From Lamellibrachia columna (Eukaryota; Annelida; Polychaeta; Sabellida; Siboglinidae), in NCBI GenBank assembly GCA_963662155.1, contig OY759262.1, positions 67,280,203 through 67,344,202 on the forward strand: a stretch of 64,000 nucleotides of DNA, written 5' to 3'. Both the position numbers and the translations under genes were made by a program. The notes under the pieces are model-generated. The model was not told where the DNA came from, searched no databases, and was given only the letters and a program-made list of their open reading frames with translations. Position 1 is the first letter of the stretch, and each line of letters opens with the position of its first letter. This document shows, in pieces, positions 47,672 through 60,182 of the stretch.

Positions 47672-49786
47672 TTGTTGGTATTTGTAAGACAAGTCATTGA
47701 TAATCCAGTGTTCTGCTTGATGTTGGTATTTGTGAGACAAGTCATTGATAACCCAGTGTTCTGCTTGTTGTTGGTATTTGTGAGACAAGTAATTGATAAC
47801 CCAGGGTTCTGTTTGATGTTGGTATTTGTGAGACAAGTCATTGATAACCCTGTGTTCTGCTTGTTGTTGGTATTTGTGAGACAAGTAATTGATAACCCTG
47901 TGTTCTGCTTGATGTTGGTATTTGTGAGACAAGTCATTGATAACCCAGTGTTCTGCTTGTTGTTGGTATTTGTGAGACAAGTCATTCACAACCCAGGGTT
48001 CTGCTTGATGTTGGTATTTGTGAGACAAGTCATTGATAACCCAGTGTTCTGCTTGATGTTGGTATTTGTGAGACAAGTCATTCACAACCCAGGGTTCTGC
48101 TTGATGTTGGTATTTGTGAGACAAGTCATTCACAACCCAGGGTTCTGCTTGATGTTGGTATTTGTGAGACAAGTCATTGATAACCCTGTGTTCTGCTTGT
48201 TGTTGGTATTTGTGAGACAAGTAATTGATAACCCAGGGTTCTGTTTGATGTTGGTATTTGTGAGACAAGTCATTGATAACCCTGTGTTCTGCTTGATGTT
48301 GGTATTTGTGAGACAAGTCATTGATAACCCAGTGTTCTGCTTGTTGTTGGTATTTGTGAGACAAGTCATTCACAACCCAGGGTTCTGCTTGATGTTGGTA
48401 TTTGTGAGACAAGTCATTGATAACCCAGTGTTCTGCTTGATGTTGGTATTTGTGAGACAAGTCATTCACAACCCAGGGTTCTGCTTGATGTTGGTATTTG
48501 TGAGACAAGTCATTCACAACCCAGGGTTCTGCTTGATGTTGGTATTTGTGAGACAAGTCATTGATAACCCAGTGTTCTGCTTGTTGTTGGTATTTGTGAG
48601 ACAAGTCATTCACAACCCAGGGTTCTGCTTGATGTTGGTATTTGTGAGACAAGTCATTCACAACCCAGGGTTCTGCTTGATGTTGGTATTTGTGAGACAA
48701 GTCATTGATAACCCAGTGTTCTGCTTGATGTTGGTATTTGTGAGACAAGTCATTCACAACCCAAGGTTCTGCTTGATGTTGGTATTTGTGAGACAAGTCA
48801 TTGATAACCCAGTGTTCTGCTTGATGTTGGTATTTGTGAGACAAGTCATTCACAACCCAGGGTTCTGCTTTATGTTGGTATTTGTGAGACAAATCATTCA
48901 CAACCCAGGGTTCTGCTTGATGTTGGTATTTGTGAGACAAGTCATTCACAACCCAGGGTTCTGCTTGATGTTGGTATTTGTGAGACAAGTCATTCACAAC
49001 CCAGGGTTCTGCTTGATGTTGGTATTTGTGAGACAAGTCATTGATAACCCAGTGTTCTGCTTGATGTTGGTATTTGTGAGACAAGTCATTCACAACCCAG
49101 GGTTCTGCTTGATGTTGGTATTTGTGAGACAAGTCATTAATAACCCAGTGTTCTGCTTGTTGTTGGTATTTGTGAGACAAGTCATTGATAACCCAGTGTT
49201 CTGCTTGTTGTTGGTATTTGTGAGACAAGTCATTCACAACCCAGGGTTCTGCTTGATGTTGGTATTTGTGAGACAAGTCATTCACAACCCAGGGTTCTGC
49301 TTGATGTTGGTATTTGTGAGACAAGTCATTGATAACCCAGTGTTCTGCTTGATGTTGGTATTTGTGAGACAAGTCATTCACAACCCAGGGTTCTGCTTGA
49401 TGTTGGTATTTGTGAGACAAGTCATTCACAACCCAGGGTTCTGCTTGATGTTGGTATTTGTGAGACAAGTCATTGATAACCCAGTGTTCTGCTTGATGTT
49501 GGTATTTGTGAGACAAGTCATTCACAACCCAGGGTTCTGCTTGATGTTGGTATTTGTGAGACAAGTCATTCACAACCCAGGGTTCTGCTTGATGTTGGTA
49601 TTTGTGAGACAAGTCATTCACAACCCAGGGTTCTGCTTGATGTTGGTATTTGTGAGACAAGTCATTGATAACCCAGTGTTCTGTTTGATGTTGGTATTTG
49701 TGAGACAAGTCATTGATAACCCAGTGTTCTGTTTGATGTTGGTATTTGTGAGACAAGTCATTGATAACCCAGTGTTCTGCTTGCAG
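47672..49786 (+). repeat. 48-bp minisatellite ending at the UGP2 exon 3 acceptor, about 44 copies
   Basis: The unit contains GTTGGTATTTGTGAGACAAG and ends in TTCTGCTTGAT. Two subtypes differ by TCATTGATAACCCAGTG (A) and TCATTCACAACCCAGGG (B) and are interspersed, often A-B-B. The last unit turns into the acceptor TTCTGCTTGCAG. The 48-bp period keeps frame, so the plus strand is open without stop from 47672 through exon 3 to 49948. The 713-codon minus frame is a shadow. Confidence 0.97.
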
Positions 49787-49894
49787 CACATCCAGTCGGA
49801 GTTGGACAGTTTTGAAGTGCTCTACAGTCGCTTCCTTGGTGAGGCTGACACTTCAATCAACTGGGAGAAGATCCAGTTGCTGCCTTTTGGAGCG
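49787..49894 (+). CDS. UGP2: UGP2 exon 3 (36 codons)
   Basis: It encodes HIQSELDSFEVLYSRFLGEA and then INWEKIQLLPFGA. The pattern LDxFxxLYxRFL...xxWxKIQ is diagnostic of animal UGP2 and follows directly on exon 2. Acceptor TTCTGCTTGCAG|CAC and donor GCG|GTCAGT at 49895 are both phase 0; GTCAGT is a weaker donor than GTGAGT. Confidence 0.9.
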
Positions 49895-49984
49895 GTCAGT
49901 GTCTCTTTCATACAGGATCACAAGTGTGCATGGTATAAATGTCACTGAGCCAGTTGTGTCATCTTAAAGCAATTAATACAGTGT

Positions 49985-51470
<1,486 letters not shown>

Positions 51471-51543
51471 TTAAGTTGTAGGCTTTAGAAAAAAAATTAT
51501 TTCTTATGGATACCACTAGTTTACGTTTGTATATAATTTTCAG

Positions 51544-51677
51544 AATCTTAACAAGACATACGACACAGATGTCCCCATAGTGCTAATGAACTCTTTCAAC
51601 ACAGACGAAGACACAGAAAAGATTCTGCGCAAATATGCCCAGATGAAAGTGAAGATTCACACTTTCAACCAGTCCAG
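51544..51677 (+). CDS. UGP2: UGP2 exon 5
   Basis: It encodes NLNKTYDTDVPIVLMNSFNT then DEDTEKILRKYAQMKVKIHT and FNQS, ending in the first two bases of an Arg codon. NKTYxxDVPxVLMNSFNTDEDT is highly conserved in UGP2. The acceptor is ATAATTTTCAG|AAT (phase 0) and the donor CCAG|GTTAGT at 51678 (phase 2). Confidence 0.95.
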
Positions 51678-54372
51678 GTTAGTTAACAATGCTCTACTAA
51701 ATAGATTCACACATTCAACGAGTCCAGATTAGTTACCAATGCTCTACTGGTTACCACTTAACATCGATTCATCGTTTCATATGCGGATGATGAATTCGTA
51801 TTTTTTGCGCACCGGTAGAGCCTTGGGTTAGGAATTTGGCATGTTGGTTTCGCGTCGCGAAAACGATTAAATTTAGGATGTAATGGAAGCATGTCATTTC
51901 ACCTAAGTGTTATGTTGGTACCATTTAAAACTGTTAATCTGATTCGTATGCGAGGCGTATTTGTGAATCTCGATTGCAATTTACAAACCGTTGAAGCGAA
52001 GCGCGAAGCCAGCGACAGCGATTGATGTCGGCGACAGCGCAAGACAAACAACACATTGATACTCGTTCATTGACATTGTTCGCCTAATGTTTCTTGAGAA
52101 TTGTCAAAGCAATTCTAAGTAGGTTTAAGCAGGCCCATTTGGCATTGTCCCCTGGCGGCAGAAAATCGGGGTCCACGACCGACCGCGTTATATCCGAATC
52201 CGCGTAATAACGGGGCGTGTTATAATGAAGCGCGACTGTACTTAGATTCACACTTTCAACCAGTCCAGGTGAGTTATCAATGGTCTATTGGATAGATTCA
52301 CACTTTCAATCAGTCTAGGTCAGTTACCAGTACTTTACTGGACAGATTCACACTTTCAACCAGTCCATGTCAGTTACCAGTGCTCTACTGGATAGATTCA
52401 CACTTTCAACCAGTCCAGGTCAGTTACCAGTGCTCTACTGGATAGATTCACACTTTCAACCAGTCCAGGTCAGTTACCAGTGCTCTACTGGATAGATTCA
52501 CACTTTTAACCAGTCCAGGTCAGTTACCCGTGCTCTACTGGATAGATTCACACTTTCAACCAGTCCAGGTCAGTTACCAGTGTTCTACTGGATAGATTCA
52601 CACTTTCAACCAGTCCAGGTCAGTTACCGATGCTCTACTGGATAGATTCACACTTTCAACCAGTCCAGGTCAGTTACCAGTGCTCTACTGGATAGATTCA
52701 CACTTTCAACCATTCCAGGTGAGTTACCAGTGCTCTACTGGATAGATTCACACTTTCAACCAGTCCAGGTGAGTTACCGATGCTCTACTGGATAGATTCA
52801 CACTTTCAACCAGTCCAGGTGAGTTACCAGTGCTCTACTGGATAGATTCACACTTTCAACCACTCCAGGTCAGTTACCAATGCTCTACTGGATAGATTCA
52901 CACTTTCAACTAGTCCTAGTCAGTTACCAATGCTCTACTTAATAGATTCACACTTTTAACCAGTCCAGGTCAGTTACCAGTGCTCTATTGGATAGATTCA
53001 CACTTTCAACCAGTCCAGGTCAGTTACCAGTGCTCTACTGGATAGATTCAAACTTTCAACCAGTCCATGTCTGTTACCGATGCTCTACTGGACAGATTCA
53101 CACTTTCAACCAGTCCAGGTCAGTTACCAGTGCTCTACTGGATAGATTCAAACTTTCAACCAGTCCAGGTCAGTTACCGATGCTCTACTGGATAGATTCA
53201 CACTTTCAACCAGTCCAGGTCAGTTACCAGTGCTCTACTGGATAGATTCAAACTTTCTACCAGTCCAGGTCAGTTACCGATGCTCTACTGGACAGATTCA
53301 AACTTTCAACCAGTCCAGGTCAGTTACCGATGCTCTACTGGATAGATTCACACTTTCAACCAGTCCAGGTCAGTTACCAATGCTCTACTGGATAGATTCA
53401 CACTTTCAACCAGTCCAGGTCAGTTACCCGTGCTCTACTGGATAGATTCACACTTTCAACCAGTCCAGGTCAGTTACCAGTGCTCTACTGGATAGATTCA
53501 CACTTTCAACCAGTCCAGGTCAGTTACCGATGCTCTACTGGATAGATTCACACTTTTATCCAGTCCAGGTCAGTTACCGATACTCTACTGGACAGATTCA
53601 CACTTTCAACCAGTCCATGTCAGTTACCAGTGCTCTACTGGACAGATTCACACTTTCAACCAGTCCAGGTCAGTTACCAATGCTCTACTGGATAGATTCA
53701 AACTTTCAACCAGTCCAGGTCAGTTACCGATGCTCTACAAGATAGATTCACACTTTCAACCAGTCCATGTCAGTTACCAATGCTCTACTGGATAGATTCA
53801 CACTTTCAACCAGTCCAGGTCAGTTACCAGTGCTCTACTGGACAGATTCACACTTTCAACCAGTCCAGGTCAGTTACCAGTGCTCTACTGGATAGATTCA
53901 CACTTTCAACCAGTCCAGGTCAGTTACCAGTGCTCTACTGGATAGATTCACACTTTCAACCAGTCCAGGTCAGTTACCAGTGCTCTACTGGATAGATTCA
54001 CACTTTCAACCAGTCCAGGTCAGTTACTGATGCTCTACTGGACAGATTCACACTTTCAACCAGTCCAGGTCAGTTACCAGTGCTCTACTGGATAGATTCA
54101 AACTTTTAACCAGTCCAGGTCAGTTACCAATGCTCTACTGGATAGATTCACACTTTCAACCAGTCCAAGTCAGTTACCAATGCTATACTGGACAGATTCA
54201 CACTTTCAACCAGTCCAGGTCAGTTACCAATGCTCTAATGGACAGATTCACACTTTCAACCAGTCCAGGTCAGTTACTGATGCTCTACTGGACAGATTCA
54301 CACTTTCAACCAGTCCAGGTCAGTTACTGATGCTCTACTGGATAGATTCACACTTTCAACCAGTCCAGGTTA
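51660..54372 (+). repeat. 50-bp minisatellite carrying the UGP2 exon 5 donor, about 43 copies
   Basis: The unit is the end of exon 5 (AGATTCACACTTTCAACCAG TCCAG) plus the start of the intron (GTCAGTTACCAGTGCTCTAC TGGAT). The authentic junction is at 51677/51678. A diverged second copy lies at about 51700-51755, and the main array runs 52240-54372 after the Tigger-like insertion. Most copies keep CCAG|GTCAGT or CCAG|GTGAGT, so about 40 donor-like sites follow the real one. Period 50 shifts frame. Confidence 0.95.
51757..52238 (-). mobile_element. Truncated Tigger-like MITE inside the 50-bp array
   Basis: The right end is GCGCGACTG followed by TA, and the sequence leftward is the inverse of 55180-55660 (shared TCGTTCATTGACATTGTTCG, GTTTCGCGTCGCGAAAACG). 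The left half is missing, since it stops at CCACTTAACATCG. It interrupts the minisatellite seeded on the exon 5 donor, so that array had begun to form before the insertion. Confidence 0.8.
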
Positions 54373-54589
54373 GGATTTGAAAGCATACACTGGTGGCATT
54401 TGAATTGTTTTCTATGAAGCTTATAGTTGAGTTGCACTGTCTGACGTTGCTAAACACCATCAAGAGATCAGCAATGGGCCTGATTAATTCTGCCACCTGG
54501 CTCTCAATTAGATGGTAATACAATTATAATTATTTCTACATTCCACAAGCTATCTTATGTGCGTTTTCTTAGGTTTCTGGAATAAATGT

Positions 54590-54780
54590 CAAGTAATTAG
54601 CATTTGAATGTTGATGGCACCTAAGCGATCTTTGTCTAACGATATGTATACTCATTAATGTATTGTTATACTTTTGTTTCTACAGACTTCATATATCTAG
54701 GATAGGGTTGATGGCACCAAGCGATCTTTGTCTAATGATTACTCGTTGATGTATTGTTATAGTTTTGTTTCTACAGACTT
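54590..54780. repeat. Roughly 95-bp direct duplication
   Basis: GTTGATGGCACC, AGCGATCTTTGTCTAA, GATGTATTGTTATA-like text and TTTTGTTTCTACAGACTT occur twice in order (about 54612 and 54709). Each copy contains an acceptor-like TTTGTTTCTACAG. Confidence 0.8.
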
Positions 54781-55179
54781 TTGTGTCTGGGATAGTGGCA
54801 ATTAACACGTTAGTTCAGCAGCTATGTATGGAAGAGGAAGTTAGATTTGTGGGGATGTTTTGTTTCGAGGGCTGACATGTTCATGAGGGATGGACTTCAT
54901 CTTAGTGGAAAGGGTGCAGCAGTGTTTGCTGATGAACTTTCAGCAGCAGTCGACAGTGGCATGGGAAGCATAAAAAATATTTTTGGTAGCAAACATCGTT
55001 TAAACTAGAAGCACAGGGGGGTTACTTAGAGGTGCTTCAAACTGGACAAGAGGTCACTAGTACACACAAACCAGTAACAAAATGTCTGGGAAACATTTCT
55101 GAAGCTGCTTATAAATGCAAGGAGCATAGTAAATAAAAACAACAAATTAAACATGGTACAAGATATTGACCCTCACATA

Positions 55180-56138
55180 CAGTAGTGCCTCGTTATAACG
55201 CGCCCCGTTATTACGCGGATTCGGTTATAACGCGGTCGGTCGTGGACCCCGATTTTCTGCCGCCAGGGGACAATGCCAAATGGGCCTGCTTAAACCTACT
55301 TAGAATTGCCTTGACAGTTCTCAAGAAACATTAGGCGAACAATGTCAATGAACGAGTATCAATGTGTTGTTTGCCTTGCGTTGTCGCCGACATCAATCGC
55401 TGTCGCTGGCTTCGTGCTTCGCTTCGACGGTTTGTAAATTGCAATCGAGATTCACAAATACGCCTCGCGTACGAATCAGATTAACAGTTTTAAATGGTAC
55501 TAACATAACACTTAGGTGAAATGACATGCTTCCATTACATCCTAAATTTAATCGTTTTCGCGACGCGAAACCAACATGCCAAATTCCTAACCCAAGGCTC
55601 TACCAGTGCGCAAAAAATACGAATTCGTCATCCGCATATGAAACGATGAATCGATGTTAAGTGGTGCGTAATAAATTTGCGCTTTGGTCGAGATCGGTTC
55701 AAAGACGAAGTGAAACAATTATTAATTCTACCTATTGTCGTTTTATCAGCTTACATACTACGTTTGTCAAATCATATATGTTTTCGGCTGGTCAGATCCA
55801 GGTTATTATTTTCGATTCGTAGGCCTATTGCCTTGGCCAGTACATCATCATCGTAGTAGATCTATTCAGTTCAAGAATCATCAGGGTGTGACATTTAAAA
55901 ATAATACACGTTGATGCTAGCATAAAAAGTTTAATAAGTTCCATAAACTGCATATTGGCGTATAGGACAGTGCTGCAAGCACACGGGGCTTCGACAGCGT
56001 GGACTTGGTGCAGTGGGTGGCGATCGCTGTTGTTTAGTAGCTCCCTGGTGGCAGATATGGGAACACCTAACGCGCCTTGCTTACAGCGCGGTTCGATATC
56101 GTGGACCCCGACCACCGCGTTATAACGAGGCGCGACTG
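55180..56138 (+). mobile_element. Tigger-like MITE nested in the CR1-like LINE
   Basis: The ends are CAGTAGTGCCTCGTTATAAC and the inverse of CAGTCGCGCCTCGTTATAAC, with TA on both sides (55178-55179 and 56139-56140). At 959 bp it has no transposase. It sits between the codons for VQDIDPHI and IGITKSWANK of the LINE endonuclease, so removing it restores that reading order. It is inverted relative to 51757-52238 in the same intron. Confidence 0.88.
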
Positions 56139-56954
56139 TAATTGGTATAACCAAATCATGGGCCAACAAAGACATAGCAAATGCTGAATTAGGACTGACA
56201 GGATGCATAATGTTTAGTAGAGATCGAATAGGAAGAAGGGGAGGGGGAGTTATTTTATATATTAAAGAATCTATTCAGGCTTACAAAATAAAATTAGAAA
56301 GGAAAGCAGATTGCGATGAAGCTGTTTTGTGCAATATAGTTACAGGAAATTCAACATTAACTATTGGATTATTTTAGTCCAAACATAAACGAAGAGGATA
56401 ACACAAAAATACAAAACGTTGTAAAGGAAGTGATTAAAGGGGAATGTATCATAAAGGGAGATTTTAACCATGGACACATACAATGGAAATCACCCCCTGT
56501 ACTCTCACTAGAGAGTACAGGGGGTGAGGATCAACAGTTTGTTCTTAATTCAGGCTAGCTTCCTTACTCAACACGTGCTAGAACCAATCAGGGGAGACAA
56601 TGTATTAGATTTAGTTTTGTCTTCACAAAATTAATTAGTCGACAATGTCAAAATACATGAGCCATTGGGTAACAGTGATCATAATCAAATACATTTTGAC
56701 ATCAAAAGTAAAATCAGAATGCAAAAAACTACAGGAGAAACTTCCACAAAGGTAAATATAAAGATATTAGAAAATACTTAGCAAAGCTAGATTGGAATAA
56801 TATAGTGAGGAATAAGACCACAATTGAATGTTGGAACATTCTAAAATATGAAATTGAGAGTATCTTTAATCAATTTATTCCCTTTAAAAACAAGGAAACG
56901 GTCTAGAAAGAAACATTTGTCAAAAGAAGCTATTAGAAAATAGTGTTTAAGCAA

Positions 56955-57240
56955 ACTATGTGGAGTGTTTATAGGTGTACCAGAAAGGATGAAGACTATG
57001 TGGAGTGTTTATAGGTGTACCAGAAAGGATGAAGACTATGTGGAGGGTTTATAGGTGTACAAGAAAGGATGAAGACTATGTGGAGGGTTTATAGGTGTAC
57101 CAGAAAGGATGAAGACTGTGGAGGGTTTATAGGTGTACCAGAAAGGATGAAGACTATGTGGAGGGTTTATAGGTGTACCAGAAAGGATGAAGACTATGTG
57201 GAGGGTTTATAGGTGTACCAGAAAGGATGAAGACTACACA
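56955..57240 (+). repeat. 38-bp minisatellite inside the LINE, about 7 copies
   Basis: The unit is ACTATGTGGAGTGTTTATAG GTGTACCAGAAAGGATGAAG, counted as 38-40 bp, with one 2-bp-deleted copy. It is built on coding sequence of the LINE (YRCTRKDEDY), upstream of the RT core. Confidence 0.9.
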
Positions 57241-57737
57241 AATTACAAAGAGGCACGTAATGCAGCTAAGATTGAAATTAGACCATCTTAAAGAAGCTGT
57301 GAGCTAAAATTAGCATGTAGTATAAAACATGGCAGCATATTCATATGTCAGGAGTAAACAAAACGTACTAGACAAGGTTTTACCACTAGAAGGCAGTGCT
57401 GGAAATGTCACAATGTCTTTTAATGACGGAAGACCTAAATGGATAATTCAGTTAAGTGTTTACCAGAGAGGAGATTAGTTCATTACCAGTTCCAGGTGCT
57501 AATTTTCAGGACGCTAAATCAAACTATTTAGGGCAGTTAATTGTTACTCCGGAAATGGTAGCTAAGAAAATAAAGGCAAACGAAGGACGATAAATCACCT
57601 GGAGTGGATGGAATTCCTCCAAAGCTACTAATGGAAACAGTAGAACAAATTAGTATACCACTTGCAAGAGTGTTCAACTTGTCGTTAAAGTTGGGAGTAG
57701 TTCCTTTTCAATGGAAAGAAGCAAACATCATTCCATT

Positions 57738-58010
57738 ATTTATGTGGGACAATGCTACTTGCTAATTTTGTTGACTCGGAATCGTGGCTAGTTTGCTGAA
57801 AACAAAAGTACAAGTCAAGATAAATGTTTCTGTTCGAGCCAACTGATTATGCAAGAATACAATATGCATCTATAAAGCATGTCATCATCAAATCTAGGTA
57901 ATTGAAAATGCACCAACTAACAGCAAAGGTGTGGAACCGACCACACCAGGCCATTTCTGTAATGATTAATTTCAGAATGGCTCCCCCCACCCCACAGAAA
58001 AGGGTTCGAG
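57738..58010. other. Insertion of unknown type within the LINE RT
   Basis: About 270 bases separate EANIIPLF from NYRPVSLP-like coding, where intact LINEs have only a few residues. The segment starts ATGTGGGACAATGCTACTTG and ends near GGCTCCCCCCACCCC. No clear inverted ends were found. Confidence 0.4.
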
Positions 58011-58957
58011 AAATAAGTAATAGAATTACAGACCAGTGAGTTTACCATCAGTGAATTGTAAATCACTAGAAAAGTTAATTAAAGACCATATGGTGGACTT
58101 ATTTGTTAGGCATAAATTATTAAATTCATCTCAACATAGATTACTAAAAGCTAGGTCATGCTTAACAAATGTAAATTTTTTTTGGAAGAAATCACTAAGT
58201 GGATAGACGATTAGTTCAATTGTCTGAGAAATGGCAGATATTATTAAAATTTGGGAAATGTAAATGCCTACATACAGGACACAGGAATGTAAACTATAAA
58301 ATGGGAGATACTGTTCTAGGTACTACTGTAAAAGAAAAGGCCTTAGGAAACAGTAAGTGCTGATATGAAAGTTTCAGAGCATTGTGGTATTGTAGCTTCA
58401 AAGGGTAATCAAATTCTTGGGTTGATTAGGAGAAATATAACATACAAGGAAAAAAGCTAATTATGTATCTGTATTTATATATAAAGCAGTAGTTAGGCCT
58501 CATTTAGAGTACTGTGTATAAGTTTGGAGACCATATCGTAAGAAGGATATAGATATGCTTGAAAGAATACACAGTGTGATTAAAAAAGAGACCTTAGATA
58601 TGAAGAACAACTGAAAGAATGTGGTTTAACAACCCTAGAGACAAGGCGGTTAAGAGATCAGATTGAAGTTTTAAGATATTAAATGGGTATAAAATCTTGA
58701 TGGAAATATGTTTTTCTCACTCAAGACATGAGGTAACATTAGTAAAGGATCAGTGTTTATTGGATATCATGAAGTACTTGTTTTCACAGAGGACAATCAG
58801 TGAATGGAACAAATTATCTACAGTTTGTGTAACCGCTGGCAGCGTGAATATGTTTAAAAACAAGGTTGACGCATCTCAAGAGGGCAGATTACACATGCTC
58901 CTAGTTGGAGGCCTCACATATGCCTGTTTCACGAGTGATTCATTGACTGGTTTGTAG

Positions 58958-59020
58958 GTTTCCTCGCATCAACCGCGAATCATTGCTGCCAATTGCCAAG
59001 AACATTGATGACAATGAGGG
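58958..59020 (+). CDS. UGP2: UGP2 exon 6
   Basis: With the two bases carried over from exon 5 it encodes RFPRINRESLLPIAKNIDDN E. FPRI(N/K)xESLLPIAK is conserved after FNQSR in the family. The acceptor is TGGTTTGTAG|GTT (phase 2) and the donor GAGGG|GTAAGT at 59021 (phase 2). The next conserved exon, with the glycine/histidine-rich substrate-site segment, is not in the window, so the gene continues beyond the right edge. Confidence 0.93.
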
Positions 59021-59390
59021 GTAAGTGTCACACCAGCCAGTCACACACTGTCATCTTGCTCCTTTTATTGTCCTGACGTCTACCATCACATTGTCATCAT
59101 CACATCTTCATTGTCAAATCTTCATCATCTCATCTTTATTGTCATGTCATCATCGTCATCACATCGTCATCATATCTTTGTCATCACATCTTTAGTTACA
59201 TTTAATAGACAGATTGTGGCAGTTATTTCTGTAGGACAGGACTTTACCACATTATTTTTTAATGTTGGCTGATAGAGACAAATAGACAAACTACTGACCA
59301 AGTAGTCTCATTGGGGCTGTTTGTCGGATCAATGTGTAGCACTGAAGCAGTGTTCTTAAAAATGGGTTTGGAGAAACAATCTGCCAAGCT
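59021..59390. other. Start of UGP2 intron 6, CATCATC-rich
   Basis: An imperfect TCATCATCACATCTT low-complexity stretch lies at about 59060-59200. Nothing else is recognised. Confidence 0.6.
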
Positions 59391-59998
59391 TACTGTGGGT
59401 CAGTGACAACCTGCCATGCTTACTGTGGGTCAGTGACAACCTGCCATGCTTGATATGGGTCAGTTACAACCTGCCATACTTGCTGTGTGTCAGTGACAAT
59501 CTGCCATGCTTGCTGTGCATCAGTTACAACCTCCCCTGCTTGCTGTGTGTCAGTTACAACCTGCCCTGCTTGCTGTGTGTCAGTGACAACCTGCCCTGCT
59601 TACTGTGGGTCAGTGACAACCTGCCATGCTTGCTGTGGGTCAGTTACAACCTGCCATGCTTGCTGTGGGCCAGTGACAACCTGCCATGCTTGCTCTGTGT
59701 CAGTGACAACCTGCCATGCTTGCTGTGCATCAGTTACAACCTGCCCTGCTTGCTGTGTGTCAGTGACAACCTGCCCTGCTTGCTGTGTGTCAGTGACAAC
59801 CTGCCCTGCTTGCTGTGTGTCTGACAACCTGACATGCTTGCTGTGTGTCAGTGACAACCTGCCCTGCTTGCTGTGTGTCAGTGACAACCTGCCATGCTTG
59901 CTGTGGGTCAGTGACAACCTGCCATGCTTGATGTGGGTCAGTGACAGCCTGCCATGCTTGCTGTCGGTTAGTGACAACTTGCCATGCTTTGGGATGAG
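59390..59998. repeat. 30-bp minisatellite, about 20 copies
   Basis: The unit contains CTGTGGGTCAGTGACAACCT followed by GCCATGCTTG, with CTGTGTGTC and GCCCTGCTTG variants. The period keeps frame, so several frames stay open. Confidence 0.95.
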
Positions 59999-60182
59999 TC
60001 AACTCCTGTAGGAAGAACACATAATGTTCCATAACTTCCTAGGCTAACTCTAATGAAATAAGTATAAACAAATAATAATACTATTTATTGTTCCCAGCTT
60101 TTTGTAAGTATATTTAACATCTAATGGCAATAAAAAAAATACAACTAAGCATTGGAATACAATTTGCTAACATTTCCTGTGT

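Larger units (their letters stand above)
38596..49786 (+). other. UGP2: UGP2 intron 2, 11.2 kb
   Basis: Bounded by GTGAGT at 38596 and TTCTGCTTGCAG at 49775-49786, phase 0 at both ends. It holds at least eight minisatellites, a decayed antisense gene-like sequence (about 40800-43610) and a LINE. Unassigned parts are 39480-39960, 40415-40800, 42775-43050 and 45170-45440. Confidence 0.75.
54781..58895 (+). mobile_element. CR1-like LINE, near full order but decayed, in UGP2 intron 5
   Basis: Parts occur in the normal order. ORF1 C-terminus with MFMRDGLHLSGKGAAVFADE (54878-54940) matches block V (D-x-x-H) of the SGNH esterase known from CR1 ORF1. APE endonuclease start: LINARSIVNKNNKLNMVQDI (55100-55179), interrupted by a Tigger-like element and resuming with ITKSWANKDIANAELGLTG and RRGGGVILYIKESI, then CIIKGDFNHGHIQW (56390-56480). 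RT: DKSPGVDGIPPKLLMETVEQ (about 57590), then YRPVSLPSVNCKSLEKL-like text (58030-58100). The C-terminus ends with VNMFKNKV (58840). Many frameshifts; inactive. Confidence 0.85.

Noticed and set aside
47648..49789. 713-codon minus-strand frame (SHKYQHQAEPWVVNDL repeats)
   Set aside because: It is antisense to the 48-bp array next to UGP2 exon 3, and the open frame follows from the 48-bp period.
55825..56208. 127-codon minus-strand frame
   Set aside because: It overlaps the right half and border of the Tigger-like MITE and resembles no protein.
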